Assembly (NCBI RefSeq): GCF_008017535.1
Contig: NZ_VRUA01000001.1
Location: 310,001-374,000 of the forward strand
Direction: 5' to 3'
DNA length: 64,000 nucleotides
From: Ottowia flava
GTDB lineage: Bacteria; Pseudomonadota; Gammaproteobacteria; Burkholderiales; Burkholderiaceae_C
Shown here: positions 1-9,131 of the stretch, piece after piece
Layout: each line of letters starts with the position of its first letter
Position numbering within the stretch: position 1 is the stretch's first letter
Notes under the pieces: model-generated
What the model was told of the DNA's origin: nothing
Databases searched by the model: none
Seen by the model: the letters and a program-made list of their open reading frames with translations, nothing else
Made by a program: the position numbers and the translations under genes

Positions 1-66
1 AGTTCTGTTGCTGCCCGCGCCCTTCGTCTGACGAGGGTACTTGCCCTCCCTCTTTCACCCTGCTGG

Positions 67-2598
67 TTGCTATCCGTGCCGTTCGCTCCGCTACGTTTGC
101 TGTTCGCAGCTTTGCGCCTGGTCCTGCTCGGGCTCTGGCTGGCCTGTAGCACAACGGCTTCAGCAAACGCATCGGCGACTGCTCAGGGTGCTATTGATGC
201 GCTGAGTTACGACGGGGAACACGGCCTGCTTGAAATTCGCGGTTGGGCCTGGTCCGGCGACCATCAGGCCGTGCCGCGACGCTTCATGGTCCGCGTCCGC
301 GACGCGTCCACCGAAACGGTGTCGGTCAACACCGTGAACCGGCCCGACTTGGGTACGCAACTGGGTGACGCCGCGTCCACCGGGGTCGGCTTCGTACTGA
401 CGGTTCGCCCCAATACGCGCCTGTCCGCAGGTATGCCACGCGTGGACGTCGTTGCTGAATTTCCAGACGGAACCTTGTTGGCCCTGCCGAGCGTTGATGG
501 CGAGCCAACACGCGTGCACGTTAGGGGCATGCCTGGTCGCCATGCGGTCGTGCTGTTGGTAGTGGCTCTGGGCATCGGGGTCGCGTATTGGCCTGCGGCT
601 CGGCGAGCCGCGGAGCGCGCAAGCACCTGGGTGGCGGGGTCCACGCGGCGGGTCGTGGCCTGGATCGCCGTCAGCTTCGCGGTCCTGGTTGCGCTCGGCG
701 TGACGGGAAGCTCCTGGCAGCTGCTGACCAGAAGCCCAGTCGGCGTGGGTGCCGCCAGCTTCGAGGGGTCAATGCTGCGAGTGCTGCCACTGCGCAACAT
801 TCGCACCGATGAATGGGCCGTGCTGACGCCCAATGTGCTCGCCCAGCATCAGCACAGCCCGCGTTTCCCGGTGGTCAATTCCCACATCGGCATTGAAGGC
901 CAAAACATGGGCGTCATCGGCATGACGGGAGCGCCCATCGCCCAGTTCGCGGCGCTTGCTCGACCAGCCACCTGGGGCCACTTTTTGCTACCCCTTCGCC
1001 AAGCGCTGAGCTGGCAGTGGCAGCTGCCGTTCTTTGCCTGCTTGACCGTCGTCTGGTTGCTGCTGAACCGGCTCAATCCGCTGGGACGTGGTTTCAACCT
1101 GGCCGCCACCGCCAGCTTTGCCATGGCGCCGTACGCCACGGCATGGTCGAACTGGCCACTTTATGCGGTGCTGTTCCCGGTAGGTCTGCTGGGCGTCGCA
1201 CTGGCGCTGTTGCGGGCGCGAACCGTGATCCTCGGACTTGCGTGGGGCGCATTGGCGGGCTGGCTGGTGGCCGCCTGGGTCCTCCTGCTCTATCCCCCGT
1301 GGCAAGTCACCGTGGGCACGCTCATGGCTTTTCTGCTGCTGGGCCATGTGCTGGATTACCGCGCGCAGTGCCGTTGGACCACCGCCCAGTGGGCCGGTAG
1401 CGTCGTCAGCCTTTGCATCGCTGGCGGTCTGCTTTTCAGTTGGTGGCTGGACACACATGACGCCATAGCCCAGTTGAGCGCCACCGTGTACCCGGGGCAA
1501 CGCACGACAGCCCTGGGCGGCGATGCCAACATGAGCCAGTTTCTGCGCGGATTTTCCAACGCCGAAACCACCATGTACGGTACCGGCCCGGGCTCCAACC
1601 AGAGCGAGATCAGCGCCTACTACCTGTTGCCCTGGATGTTGCTGGGCCTGGGTCTCTGGCATGGGTGGCGGGAATCACACCACAAGTGGTCGATCCGCGC
1701 CTGTACCGCATTTCTCGCGCTCACGCTTTGGTACGCCTTCATCGGCTTGCCCGAATGGTTGGCCCAGCTGAGCCAGTGGGGCCGCGCACGCACCGATCGA
1801 ACCGAATTGGCGTTTGCCCTGGCGGGTACCGCGCTGCTGGCACTGATACACGGCGTGCATCGGGCACAGGGCACTCACCCACGATCACGAACACCCGCCG
1901 TCGCTGTGAGCGCATCGCTGATTGCGCTTGGCAGCGGCGTCATGGTGATGTACGCACTGCACAGTCTGCCGACCACGCATTTCTCGCGCAACAGCCTGGT
2001 CTATGAAATCGCCATGGGCAGCGCCGGCGCCGCCATAGCATGGTGGATGATGCGGGGCCGTCTCGGCGCAGCCGTCGGCATGGCCCTGACACTGGGCCTC
2101 ATCACGGCGCTGGGATTCAACCCTCTCTCGCTCGCACCCAAATCGGTCAGCGTGGCCGACGCGACCAAGCCCTTTGCGTACGACCTGACAGCAACGCCGC
2201 CACGCCCACTGCGGACGCTGTTTTTGGGCAGCGGGATGCAAGCCTTGGAACTGGCGGCGCTGGGCGTACCCACCGTCAATGGCGTGTTCTACTACCCGCA
2301 TCGCACGCTCTGGCGAGATTTGGCGCTACCGGCGTCGCTGTGGCCGACGGTGAATCGCTATCAGCATCTGGATTTTCGGCTCTCCGCCATGGCGGGTGAC
2401 GCTACCTACCAGGTCACGTCACCCCAAGCGGATGTCGTGACCGTTTCCATCGATCCCGGTCGGTTCGATTTTTCCCTCACCGGCGCGGAACGCGTGCTCG
2501 CACCAGCGGACGACGACGGACGGGCGCTTTCGACCAACCCGTTTCTGACCGCTCTCGGTCAATCCGGGGGCCTGGTCTGGTTCGAAGTAAAGCAGTAA
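67..2598 (+). CDS. Polytopic inner-membrane protein, possible cell-surface glycan role
   Basis: The 843-residue protein opens with a hydrophobic leader, followed by a soluble beta-rich segment (about residues 45-150) that includes IRGWAWSG. About ten or more membrane helices follow (residues 160-690), then a soluble tail. The segment LRNIRTDEWAVLTP near residue 240 resembles large membrane proteins that sit beside polysaccharide and glycosyltransferase genes, but I cannot name the family firmly. The frame has no stop between the TTG at 67 and the left window edge, so the true start could lie upstream. The stop is four bases before the next gene's start, which suggests cotranscription with the ABC-F gene. 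Function is unknown; a role in lipid-linked sugar transfer is only an inference from topology. Confidence 0.7.
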   Translation: MLSVPFAPLRLLFAALRLVLLGLWLACSTTASANASATAQGAIDALSYDGEHGLLEIRGWAWSGDHQAVPRRFMVRVRDASTETVSVNTVNRPDLGTQLGDAASTGVGFVLTVRPNTRLSAGMPRVDVVAEFPDGTLLALPSVDGEPTRVHVRGMPGRHAVVLLVVALGIGVAYWPAARRAAERASTWVAGSTRRVVAWIAVSFAVLVALGVTGSSWQLLTRSPVGVGAASFEGSMLRVLPLRNIRTDEWAVLTPNVLAQHQHSPRFPVVNSHIGIEGQNMGVIGMTGAPIAQFAALARPATWGHFLLPLRQALSWQWQLPFFACLTVVWLLLNRLNPLGRGFNLAATASFAMAPYATAWSNWPLYAVLFPVGLLGVALALLRARTVILGLAWGALAGWLVAAWVLLLYPPWQVTVGTLMAFLLLGHVLDYRAQCRWTTAQWAGSVVSLCIAGGLLFSWWLDTHDAIAQLSATVYPGQRTTALGGDANMSQFLRGFSNAETTMYGTGPGSNQSEISAYYLLPWMLLGLGLWHGWRESHHKWSIRACTAFLALTLWYAFIGLPEWLAQLSQWGRARTDRTELAFALAGTALLALIHGVHRAQGTHPRSRTPAVAVSASLIALGSGVMVMYALHSLPTTHFSRNSLVYEIAMGSAGAAIAWWMMRGRLGAAVGMALTLGLITALGFNPLSLAPKSVSVADATKPFAYDLTATPPRPLRTLFLGSGMQALELAALGVPTVNGVFYYPHRTLWRDLALPASLWPTVNRYQHLDFRLSAMAGDATYQVTSPQADVVTVSIDPGRFDFSLTGAERVLAPADDDGRALSTNPFLTALGQSGGLVWFEVKQ

Positions 2599-2602
2599 GA
2601 GC

Positions 2603-4663
2603 TTGATCACCCTCAAAAATATCATCCTCCGCCGCAGCGCCAAAGTGCTGCTCGACAGCGTCTCCGTCACCCTCAACCCTGGCGAGAAAGTCGGGCTGGT
2701 GGGGCGCAATGGCGCGGGCAAGTCCACGCTGTTCGCGCTGCTCAACGGCACGCTGCACGAAGATGGCGGCGATTTTTCGGTGCCCAAACAGTGGCGGCTG
2801 GCGCAGGTGGCGCAGCACATGCCCGAAACCGAGGAGTCGGCCACCGATTTCGTGGTGGCCGGTGACACCCGCCTGATGGAGGTGCGCGAGCGCCTGGCGC
2901 AGGCCGAAGCGGCGCACGAAGCCAACCCGGACGACGTGGACGCGGGCATGGCGCTGGGCCAGGCCCATACCGACCTGGCCGACGCGGGCGAGCACGACGC
3001 CGTGCCGCGCGCGCAGGCGCTGATCCTCGGCCTGGGCTTTCAGGTGCCCGAGCTGGATCAGCCGGTCAACAGCTTCTCTGGCGGCTGGCGCATGCGCCTG
3101 CAGCTGGCGCGCGCGCTGATGTGCCCAAGCGACCTGCTGCTGCTGGACGAGCCGACCAACCACCTGGATTTGGACGCCCTGGTCTGGCTGGAAAGCTGGC
3201 TGCAGCGCTACGCCGGCACCATGATCGTGATCAGCCACGACCGCGAATTCCTCGACGCCGTGACCGACGTCACCCTGCACATCGAAAACGCGCGCCTCAC
3301 GCGCTACGGCGGCAACTACAGCAAGTTCGAGGACATGCGCGCGCTGCAGATGGAGCAGCAGCAGCAGGCCTTCACCAAGCAGCAGGAAAAGATTGCGCAC
3401 CTGCAGAAGTTCATCGACCGCTTCAAGGCCAAGGCGAGCAAGGCCAAGCAGGCGCAAAGCCGCGTCAAGGCGCTGGAGCGCATGGAAAAGGTGGCGCCGC
3501 TCTTGGCCGAGGCCGACTTCAGCTTCGAATTCAAGGAACCCGCCAACCTGCCCAACCCGATGCTGAGCGTGAGCGATGCCAGCTTCGGCTACGTGCAGGA
3601 CGATGCACCGCCCAAGGTGATCCTGGCGGGCGTCAACCGCTCCGTCCTGGCGGGCCAGCGCATCGGCATTCTGGGCGCCAACGGCCAGGGCAAATCGACC
3701 TTCGTGAAGACCATCGCGCGCGAAATGGGTGCGCTGGCCGGCACGGTGACCGAAGGCAAGGGCCTGAACATCGGCTACTTCGCGCAGCAGGAGCTGGACG
3801 TGCTGCACCCCGGCAGCAACCCGCTGGAGCACATGGTGCGCCTGGCGCGCGAGCTGGGCGCGGCCGCGCCCGAGCGCAGCACCGAGCAGGATCTGCGCGG
3901 CTTTCTGGGCAGCTTCAACTTCAGCGGCGAGATGGTCAAGCAGCCCGTGGGCACCATGAGCGGCGGTGAAAAAGCCCGTCTGGTGCTGGCCATGATGGTG
4001 TGGCAGCGCCCCAACCTGCTGCTGCTGGACGAGCCGACCAACCACCTGGACTTGGCCACGCGCGAGGCGCTGGCGGTGGCGCTGAACGAATTCGAAGGCA
4101 CGCTGATGCTGGTCAGCCACGACCGCGCGCTGCTGCGTTCGGTGTGCGACGAGTTCTGGCTGGTCGGGCGCGGCAAGGTGACCGATTTCAATGGCGACCT
4201 GGACGACTACCAGCGCTACCTGCTGGACGAAGCCAAACGCCAGCGCGAAGCCAACGCCAAGCGCAATGCTATCGAATCGCTAGCTGCCAGCGCAGATGGA
4301 TCTAGGGCTGAAGCCTTAAAAGACCCTCAACCCGCTGCCGCGCCCGTGACCACTGCGGCACCCGCAGCCCCCGCGCTGAGCGCCGCCGACCAGCGCCGCC
4401 AGGACGCGCAGCGGCGCCAGCAACTGGCCGATCAGACGCGCCCGCTCAAGCGCGAGCTGGCCCAGGCGGAAGCGCGCATGGACGCCATCGGCGGCGAGCG
4501 CAACGCGCTGGAGGCGCAGCTCAGCCAGCCGCTGCCGCCCGACGAGATTGCCCAGGCCGGCCGCCGCCTGAAGGTGCTGGGCGACGAGCTGGAGCAGCTG
4601 GAAGCGCGCTGGCTGGAACTGTCCGACAGCCTGCAAACGCTGGAACAATCGGCCGCCGTGTGA
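2603..4663 (+). CDS. ABC-F family ATPase, YheS/Uup type
   Basis: This 686-residue cytosolic protein has two ABC ATPase domains and no membrane segment, the ABC-F plan of ribosome-associated ATPases. Domain 1 shows Walker A GRNGAGKST, signature FSGGWRMRL and Walker B LLLLDEPTNHLD. Domain 2 shows GANGQGKST, MSGGEKARL and the same Walker B. A charged linker lies between them and a coiled-coil tail (about 595-680) follows. The start opening MITLKNIILRRSAK matches YheS-like proteins. The start codon is TTG. Residues about 556-575 are encoded by a copy of the dispersed family A repeat, sitting in the linker before the coiled coil. ABC-F proteins act on translating ribosomes; the exact role of this one is not shown. 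Confidence 0.93.
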   Translation: MITLKNIILRRSAKVLLDSVSVTLNPGEKVGLVGRNGAGKSTLFALLNGTLHEDGGDFSVPKQWRLAQVAQHMPETEESATDFVVAGDTRLMEVRERLAQAEAAHEANPDDVDAGMALGQAHTDLADAGEHDAVPRAQALILGLGFQVPELDQPVNSFSGGWRMRLQLARALMCPSDLLLLDEPTNHLDLDALVWLESWLQRYAGTMIVISHDREFLDAVTDVTLHIENARLTRYGGNYSKFEDMRALQMEQQQQAFTKQQEKIAHLQKFIDRFKAKASKAKQAQSRVKALERMEKVAPLLAEADFSFEFKEPANLPNPMLSVSDASFGYVQDDAPPKVILAGVNRSVLAGQRIGILGANGQGKSTFVKTIAREMGALAGTVTEGKGLNIGYFAQQELDVLHPGSNPLEHMVRLARELGAAAPERSTEQDLRGFLGSFNFSGEMVKQPVGTMSGGEKARLVLAMMVWQRPNLLLLDEPTNHLDLATREALAVALNEFEGTLMLVSHDRALLRSVCDEFWLVGRGKVTDFNGDLDDYQRYLLDEAKRQREANAKRNAIESLAASADGSRAEALKDPQPAAAPVTTAAPAAPALSAADQRRQDAQRRQQLADQTRPLKRELAQAEARMDAIGGERNALEAQLSQPLPPDEIAQAGRRLKVLGDELEQLEARWLELSDSLQTLEQSAAV
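4268..4322 (+). repeat. Family A dispersed repeat, inside the ABC-F gene
   Basis: The copy holds GCTAT and CTAGC flanking arms, the core AGCTGCCAGCGCAGAT and the hairpin GGCT-GA-AGCC. It is translated in frame into about 18 residues of a non-catalytic linker. Confidence 0.8.
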
Positions 4664-4830
4664 CGCGCCGATGACAGCCGCGCCCGTGCCAGATGGGCCC
4701 TTGGTGCGCGGCGCGAGTCCCATGTAGGCCAATGCCGCGAATTAGCCCCAGGGCGGCCTTGGTGTCGTAAGGCAGGGTTACAGTTTGCGCTGTCTAACCA
4801 CCTTTGGACTGAGGAAGAAAGGAACACCAC

Positions 4831-5076
4831 ATGGGCATCATCATCACCATCGTCGTCGGCTTCATCGTGGGCCTGATCGCCCGCGCCATCATGCCGGGCA
4901 ACCAGAGCATGGGCCTCATCATGACGACCATCCTGGGCATCGTCGGTTCGCTGGTCGCCAGCTACGGCGGCGCCGCGCTGGGCCTGTACCCGGCGGGCTC
5001 GCCGATGGGCTGGATCGCATCGATCATCGGCGCCATCATCGTGCTGTTCATCTACGGCCTCGTCACCAAGAAGTAA
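4831..5076 (+). CDS. GlsB/YeaQ/YmgE-type small membrane protein
   Basis: The 81-residue protein is almost entirely three glycine-rich membrane helices. It has the family pattern (FIVGLIARAIMPG near the start, GWIASIIGAIIVLFIYG near the end) of transglycosylase-associated or stress-response membrane proteins. An AAAGGA ribosome site lies ten bases before ATG. The family is linked to general stress in other bacteria; its molecular role is not established. Confidence 0.9.
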   Translation: MGIIITIVVGFIVGLIARAIMPGNQSMGLIMTTILGIVGSLVASYGGAALGLYPAGSPMGWIASIIGAIIVLFIYGLVTKK

Positions 5077-5135
5077 CTTCCCCCGGGCCGCCACCAGACG
5101 CTTTCCCGCCGCCGGTGGCCGGCCCGCCCCACGCC

Positions 5136-5750
5136 ATGGCTCTTCGCTCCTCTGAACCCGACGCACTGCAACTCGCCCAAGGTCACTTCGGCCTGGAACA
5201 AGCCGTTCAGCGCAGCCGCCAGTTGCTGCGCAAACGCGCGATGGTCGCTGGCGTGGCCGGTGCCGTGCCCTTCCCCGGCCTCGACTGGGCCGTTGACGCC
5301 GCCATGCTGACGCGCCTTCTGCCGCGCATCAACAGCGAATTCGGCCTGGCGCCGGCGCAGATCGAAAGACTGGACGCCCGCGAAAAAGAGCGCGTGCAAA
5401 AAGCCATCGCCATGATCGGCTCGGTGCTGATCGGCCGCGTGGTCACCAAGACGCTGGTGGTCCGTTTTGCCCGCATGGTCGGCATGCGCCTCACCGCTGC
5501 GCAGGCCGCCAAATACGTGCCGCTGGCCGGCCAGCTGGTGTCCGGCGCGCTGGGTTACGCGGCCCTGCGTTACCTGGGCGAGCAGCACATCCGCGATTGC
5601 GTGAAAGTCGCCCTGGCCGCGCCGCTGGCGCTGCCGCCACCGACGGGCCGATCGCTCGGCAGCTCGGCTCGCACGACGCGCCGCGTGCGCGCGACCAGCG
5701 AAGCCATCATCGTGCCGCCTGCGTCGTCATCGTCCACTGGCCGCGCCTGA
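5136..5750 (+). CDS. DUF697-like membrane-associated protein
   Basis: A 204-residue protein beginning MALRSSEPDALQLAQ. It has a hydrophobic helix with AVPFPGLDWAVDAAM (about residues 42-60), a charged middle, and a second apolar region with YVPLAGQLVSGALGYAALRYLG (about 128-150). Proline/aspartate motifs after an alanine-rich helix and a late glycine-rich helix are typical of DUF697/YcjF-like proteins, so the assignment is by pattern only. The C-terminal 45 residues are low-complexity and basic. The ATG at 5136 is the first plausible start after the upstream stop. It lies 59 bases after the GlsB-type gene, so cotranscription is possible. Confidence 0.65.
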   Translation: MALRSSEPDALQLAQGHFGLEQAVQRSRQLLRKRAMVAGVAGAVPFPGLDWAVDAAMLTRLLPRINSEFGLAPAQIERLDAREKERVQKAIAMIGSVLIGRVVTKTLVVRFARMVGMRLTAAQAAKYVPLAGQLVSGALGYAALRYLGEQHIRDCVKVALAAPLALPPPTGRSLGSSARTTRRVRATSEAIIVPPASSSSTGRA

Positions 5751-6079
5751 ACGCGGTCCTTGGCCACGCGGCGATGCCGCTTGCCGATGGGCGGCCTGTC
5801 CGCCTATGGTTCCTTGGTGCGCCTGCAGCCTGTGGCCGCGGCTTCAACGCGATCGTGACAGGTTGACAAAAGGGCCGTCGGCGGGCTCATCCTTCGCGGC
5901 AGTTCGCAATTTCTAAACAATTTCTGCTGCCAGCCCTACAACCACCTGCGCAGACAGCTACGTAATTCCTAGCGCCTCTGGCGCCTATCCAACGCCCCAC
6001 CGCGCGCGCCGCGTCGTCACAGTCCTCGTTGGGCCACCGTGCACCGAAGTGCCGAAGGTAGCCAGCGCCCGCGCGCGGC
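5751..6079. other. Intergenic region, convergent gene ends
   Basis: This 329-base gap between convergent genes contains one inverted family A repeat (about 5908-5968). I see no convincing gene, tRNA or strong terminator in the rest. Confidence 0.6.
5908..5968 (-). repeat. Family A dispersed repeat
   Basis: On the minus strand it reads GTAGCTGTCTGCGCAGG, then GTTGTAGGGCTGGCAGC, ending in an A-rich tail, matching the other copies. Confidence 0.75.
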
Positions 6080-7309
6080 TTACTTGCCGGCCCCGCGCCC
6101 CTCGAACCAGCGCGCCACCAGCGCCCGCTCGTCGTCGGTCATCTGCGTGGCGTTGGACAGCGGCATGATCTTGGTGACCACCGCCTGCTGGTAGATCTGC
6201 TGGGCGTGCAGCGCCACCTGCTCTTCAGAATCCAGGCGCAGGTTCTTCATCTGCACCGCTTCCCCGTGGCAGCTGTAGCAGCGCTGTTCCAGCACCGGGC
6301 GCAGTTGCGCGTAGCCCACGGGCGCGGCGGCCGGTGCACCTGTGGCGGCACTGGCGGCCCTGGGCGCCGGGCGCATCCAGGCGATCAGGCCGATCAGCAG
6401 CACCACGCCCATCGCCGCAAACGGCCAAGGGTTCTTGGCGCGGCCCAGGTGCCAACCGTGGCGCTGCACGAAGAACTGGCGGATCAGCGCGCCGGCCATC
6501 ATCAGCACGAACAGCACGATCCACTTGTGCGAATGGCTGTACAAAAAGCTGTAGTGGTTGCTGAGCATGGCGATCAGCACGGGCAGCGTGAAGTAGGTGT
6601 TGTGCACGCTGCGCTGCTTCCCGCGCTTGCCGTGGATGGCCAGGCTGCTGGCGTCGTAGGCACCGCCGCCGGTCATGGCCGCCACCACCTTGCGCTGGCC
6701 GGGGATGATCCAGAAAAAGACGTTGGCGCTCATCGTTGTGGCCAGCATGGCGCCGATGATCAGGAAGGCCGCGCGGCCCGAGAACAAGTGGCAGGCCAGC
6801 CAGGTCGCCGCCGCCACCACCACGATCAGCAGCAGCGCCACCGTGCGCTCGCCGTTCTGGCGGAAGCCGAACACGCGGCAGATGGCGTCGTAGACGAACC
6901 AGAACGCCACCAGAAAGCCCACGGCGGTGAAGCCCGCGGCCACGGGCGACCAGTCGAACACCTGCTTGTCGATCAGGAAGGCGCTGGCGTTCCAGAGGTA
7001 GAGCACGCAGAACAGCGCAAAGCCAGATAGCCAGGTCGAATAGCTTTCCCAATAGAACCAGTGCAGCTTGCTGTCGATGATGCCGCCCTGCGGCGCCACC
7101 ATGTACTTCTGCGGGTTGTAGAAGCCGCCGCCGTGCACCGCCCACATCGCGCCGTCCACGCCCTTTTTCTTCAGGTCGTCGGCCGTCGGCGCCAGCAGGT
7201 TGTTGTCCAGAAAGACGAAATAGAACGACGAGCCGATCCAGGCGATCGCCACGATCACGTGCAGCCAACGCAGCAGCAGGTTGGCCCAATCCAGTAAATA
7301 CGCTTCCAT
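6080..7309 (-). CDS. puuD: Membrane-bound urate oxidase with cytochrome c domain
   Basis: The 409-residue protein has about eight or nine membrane helices (starting MEAYLLDWANLLLRWLHVIV), followed by a C-terminal cytochrome c domain with the haem motif CYSCH near residues 343-347. This is the plan of PuuD, which oxidises urate to 5-hydroxyisourate and passes electrons to the respiratory chain. The frame runs open upstream to 7576, but ATG at 7309 starts the conserved first helix and the upstream residues look non-coding. uraH (next enzyme), xdhC and allantoinase lie next to it. A sequence like the GntR palindrome at 9088 lies about 130 bases upstream, so shared control with uraH is likely. 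Confidence 0.93.
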   Translation of the reverse strand: MEAYLLDWANLLLRWLHVIVAIAWIGSSFYFVFLDNNLLAPTADDLKKKGVDGAMWAVHGGGFYNPQKYMVAPQGGIIDSKLHWFYWESYSTWLSGFALFCVLYLWNASAFLIDKQVFDWSPVAAGFTAVGFLVAFWFVYDAICRVFGFRQNGERTVALLLIVVVAAATWLACHLFSGRAAFLIIGAMLATTMSANVFFWIIPGQRKVVAAMTGGGAYDASSLAIHGKRGKQRSVHNTYFTLPVLIAMLSNHYSFLYSHSHKWIVLFVLMMAGALIRQFFVQRHGWHLGRAKNPWPFAAMGVVLLIGLIAWMRPAPRAASAATGAPAAAPVGYAQLRPVLEQRCYSCHGEAVQMKNLRLDSEEQVALHAQQIYQQAVVTKIMPLSNATQMTDDERALVARWFEGRGAGK

Positions 7310-7436
7310 AACGTGCCCCAGATCGGCTCGCCACCGCGGGCGCTGCAAGCCGGTAAAAGTCGAACGACCGCGCATCCGGCGCAAGCCCGGCCTGCTGGCC
7401 GGTCGCGCGCCGCGGGGCACCGCTGCGGTCTGGCCG

Positions 7437-7453
7437 AAAGTGTATACAAAACT
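7437..7453. promoter_or_regulatory. Candidate GntR-type operator upstream of puuD
   Basis: AAAGTGTATACAAAACT matches the left half and centre (AAAGTGTATACA) of the perfect palindrome at 9088-9105 in the uraH/GntR intergenic region. The right arm is imperfect. Sharing of this rare string by two urate-gene promoters is the evidence; binding is inferred. Confidence 0.6.
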
Positions 7454-7590
7454 GTGTGCAAACTCCAACTGGATGCTGTCGCGCCGACGCCAAACCACAA
7501 TTTGCCTACAAAGCACACCCAAACGCTCAAAAATCGGCGAAAATGCGCGGTTAACCGTTCGGCACCCACCCACCACACAAAGGATTCATC

Positions 7591-7749
7591 ATGGGCAACA
7601 AGATCGTTACCGAAGCCATGCGCAAGGCCACCCCACCGCTGCCCGGCGCCCCCGTGCGCAAGCAGGCCACCGGCCAGCTGCGCAGCCTGGAGCGCGGCGC
7701 GCACACGCGCAGCAAGAAAAATCCCGGCAAGCGTCCGCACCAGGGTTGA
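7591..7749 (+). CDS. Small basic protein of unknown function, 52 residues
   Basis: An AAAGGA ribosome site is well placed before ATG at 7591. The frame gives a 52-residue, lysine- and arginine-rich protein beginning MGNKIVTEAMRK and ending KNPGKRPHQG. It contains proline-rich PPLPGAPV and no membrane segment. A strong terminator hairpin follows 43 bases later, so this looks like a real short transcript divergent from puuD. I do not recognise the family. Its position within the urate regulon promoter region may be coincidental. Confidence 0.6.
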   Translation: MGNKIVTEAMRKATPPLPGAPVRKQATGQLRSLERGAHTRSKKNPGKRPHQG

Positions 7750-7792
7750 TGGCCGTAAGGCGCTCCTTTTTCAGGAGCTGCCTGCGCACAAC

Positions 7793-7817
7793 TGGCGCCC
7801 TCTGGGCGCCATTTTTT
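7793..7817 (+). terminator. Rho-independent terminator
   Basis: TGGCGCCC and GGGCGCCA form an 8-bp perfect stem with a TCT loop, followed by six T residues. It is placed to end the small gene at 7591 just before the convergent xdhC stop. Confidence 0.85.
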
Positions 7818-7825
7818 GTCCAAAT

Positions 7826-8635
7826 TCAGGCGACCGGCACGGTCTGCAGCAGCTGCGCCACCGTCGCCACGGCCACCACGGCAGGCGCTTTGCCGGTGAT
7901 GCCCGGCACGCCGATCGGGCAGGTGACGTGCGCCAGTTCAGCGTCGCTGAAGCCGCGCTCACGCAGGCGCCTTCGAAAACTGGCCCATTTGGTCTTGGAG
8001 CCGATCAGGCCGATGTAGGGCAAGTCGCCCTGCCCGCGCTGGCGCAGCAGGCAAGCCACCAGGATGTCGAAATCCTCGGCGTGGCTGAAGCTCATGATCA
8101 CCACCCGGCTGCCCGGCGCCATGTCGGTCACCGCGGCCTGCACCGGGTCGGAATGGTCGCAGCGCACGTGCTGCGGGGTATCAGGCGGAAACACCTCGTC
8201 GCGGCTGTCCACCCACAGCACGTCGAACGGCAGGTCGGACAACAACTTGACGATGGCGCGCCCCACATGGCCGCCGCCGAACAGCGCGACCGGTGGCTGC
8301 GCTGACGCCAAGCGCTGGCGCAAGGCTTCGCCCTGCGTGGCGTCGACCCGCTCAAAGCGCAGCTGCACCACGCCGCCGCAGCACTGCGCCAGGCTGGGGC
8401 CCAGCGCGTAGCGCAGCGTCTCGCCCGCTGGCGCATTGCCGGCCAGCACCTGCCGCGCATGGGCCAGCGCCTGCCATTCCAACTGGCCACCGCCGATGCT
8501 GCCCACCTGCCCCTCCTGCCAGACCGCCATCCAGGCCCCCGCTTCACGCGGAGCAGAGCCTTGGGTTGAGGCAACCGTGACGAGCACAGCGGTGGCGCGC
8601 TCCAAGCGGTCAAACAGTTCTGTCAGTTGGGTCAC
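7826..8635 (-). CDS. xdhC: Xanthine dehydrogenase accessory protein
   Basis: The 269-residue protein has the XdhC/CoxI arrangement: an N-terminal domain with VASTQGSAPREAGAWM (about residues 22-37) and a C-terminal Rossmann-like domain with ALFGGGHVGRAIVKLL (about 140-155). XdhC binds and matures the molybdenum cofactor for insertion into xanthine dehydrogenase. The structural subunits are not in this window. The start is GTG at 8635 (MTQLTELFDRLERA) with a weak ribosome site. Its location between puuD and uraH fits a purine-to-urate-to-allantoin pathway. Confidence 0.92.
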   Translation of the reverse strand: MTQLTELFDRLERATAVLVTVASTQGSAPREAGAWMAVWQEGQVGSIGGGQLEWQALAHARQVLAGNAPAGETLRYALGPSLAQCCGGVVQLRFERVDATQGEALRQRLASAQPPVALFGGGHVGRAIVKLLSDLPFDVLWVDSRDEVFPPDTPQHVRCDHSDPVQAAVTDMAPGSRVVIMSFSHAEDFDILVACLLRQRGQGDLPYIGLIGSKTKWASFRRRLRERGFSDAELAHVTCPIGVPGITGKAPAVVAVATVAQLLQTVPVA

Positions 8636-8706
8636 AGGGATTTCACGGTCCTACCGCGTCCACCGCGGCAGCGCCTGAAGTATCGATCACCCGCGCCCTG
8701 CGTTCC

Positions 8707-9060
8707 TCACGACCCCCGGTACGTCGAATAGCTCCACGGGCTGCACAGCAGCGGCACGTGGTAGTGCTGGTCCGTGTGGGCGATGCCGAAGTCGAGGTGC
8801 ACGATGTTCAGAAACGGCGGCTCGGGCAGGTCCACCCCCTTGGCGCGGAAGTAGTCGGCGACGTCGAAGCTGAGGCGGTAGGTGCCCGCCTTCAGGCTGG
8901 CGTTGTCGTACAGCGGCCCGTCGGGGTTGCGGCCGTCGTCGTTCAGCGTGAAGCGTTTGACCAGGGTCGGGGTATCGCCCGCCAAGGTGTAGAGGGTGAC
9001 CGCCATGCCGGCGGCGGGCGTGCCGTGCATCGTGTCGAGTACGTGGGTGCTCAGGCCCAT
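8707..9060 (-). CDS. uraH: 5-hydroxyisourate hydrolase
   Basis: A 117-residue transthyretin-family protein with N-terminal GLSTHVLDTMHGTPAAGM and the family's terminal tetrapeptide YRGS. It hydrolyses 5-hydroxyisourate, the product of PuuD, to OHCU (the substrate of UraD). The ATG at 9060 has an AAGGAG ribosome site; upstream in-frame codons are promoter DNA. It is divergent from the GntR gene with a perfect palindrome between them. Confidence 0.95.
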   Translation of the reverse strand: MGLSTHVLDTMHGTPAAGMAVTLYTLAGDTPTLVKRFTLNDDGRNPDGPLYDNASLKAGTYRLSFDVADYFRAKGVDLPEPPFLNIVHLDFGIAHTDQHYHVPLLCSPWSYSTYRGS

Positions 9061-9087
9061 GTGAGACTCCTTTTCCGCATTGTTCAC

Positions 9088-9105
9088 AAAAGTGTATACA
9101 CTTTT
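9088..9105. promoter_or_regulatory. Perfect 18-bp palindrome, candidate GntR operator
   Basis: AAAAGTGTATACACTTTT is fully self-complementary and lies between the divergent uraH and GntR starts (27 bases before each). GntR/FCD regulators typically bind such sites and repress both sides. A partial copy lies upstream of puuD. Confidence 0.8.
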
Positions 9106-9131
9106 CTCGATCCCGCCTATCATCGCGCTCC

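Noticed and set aside
2477-4120. Minus-strand open frame of 547 codons
   Set aside because: Antisense of the ABC-F gene, with histidine/glutamine/leucine-rich sequence and no domain.
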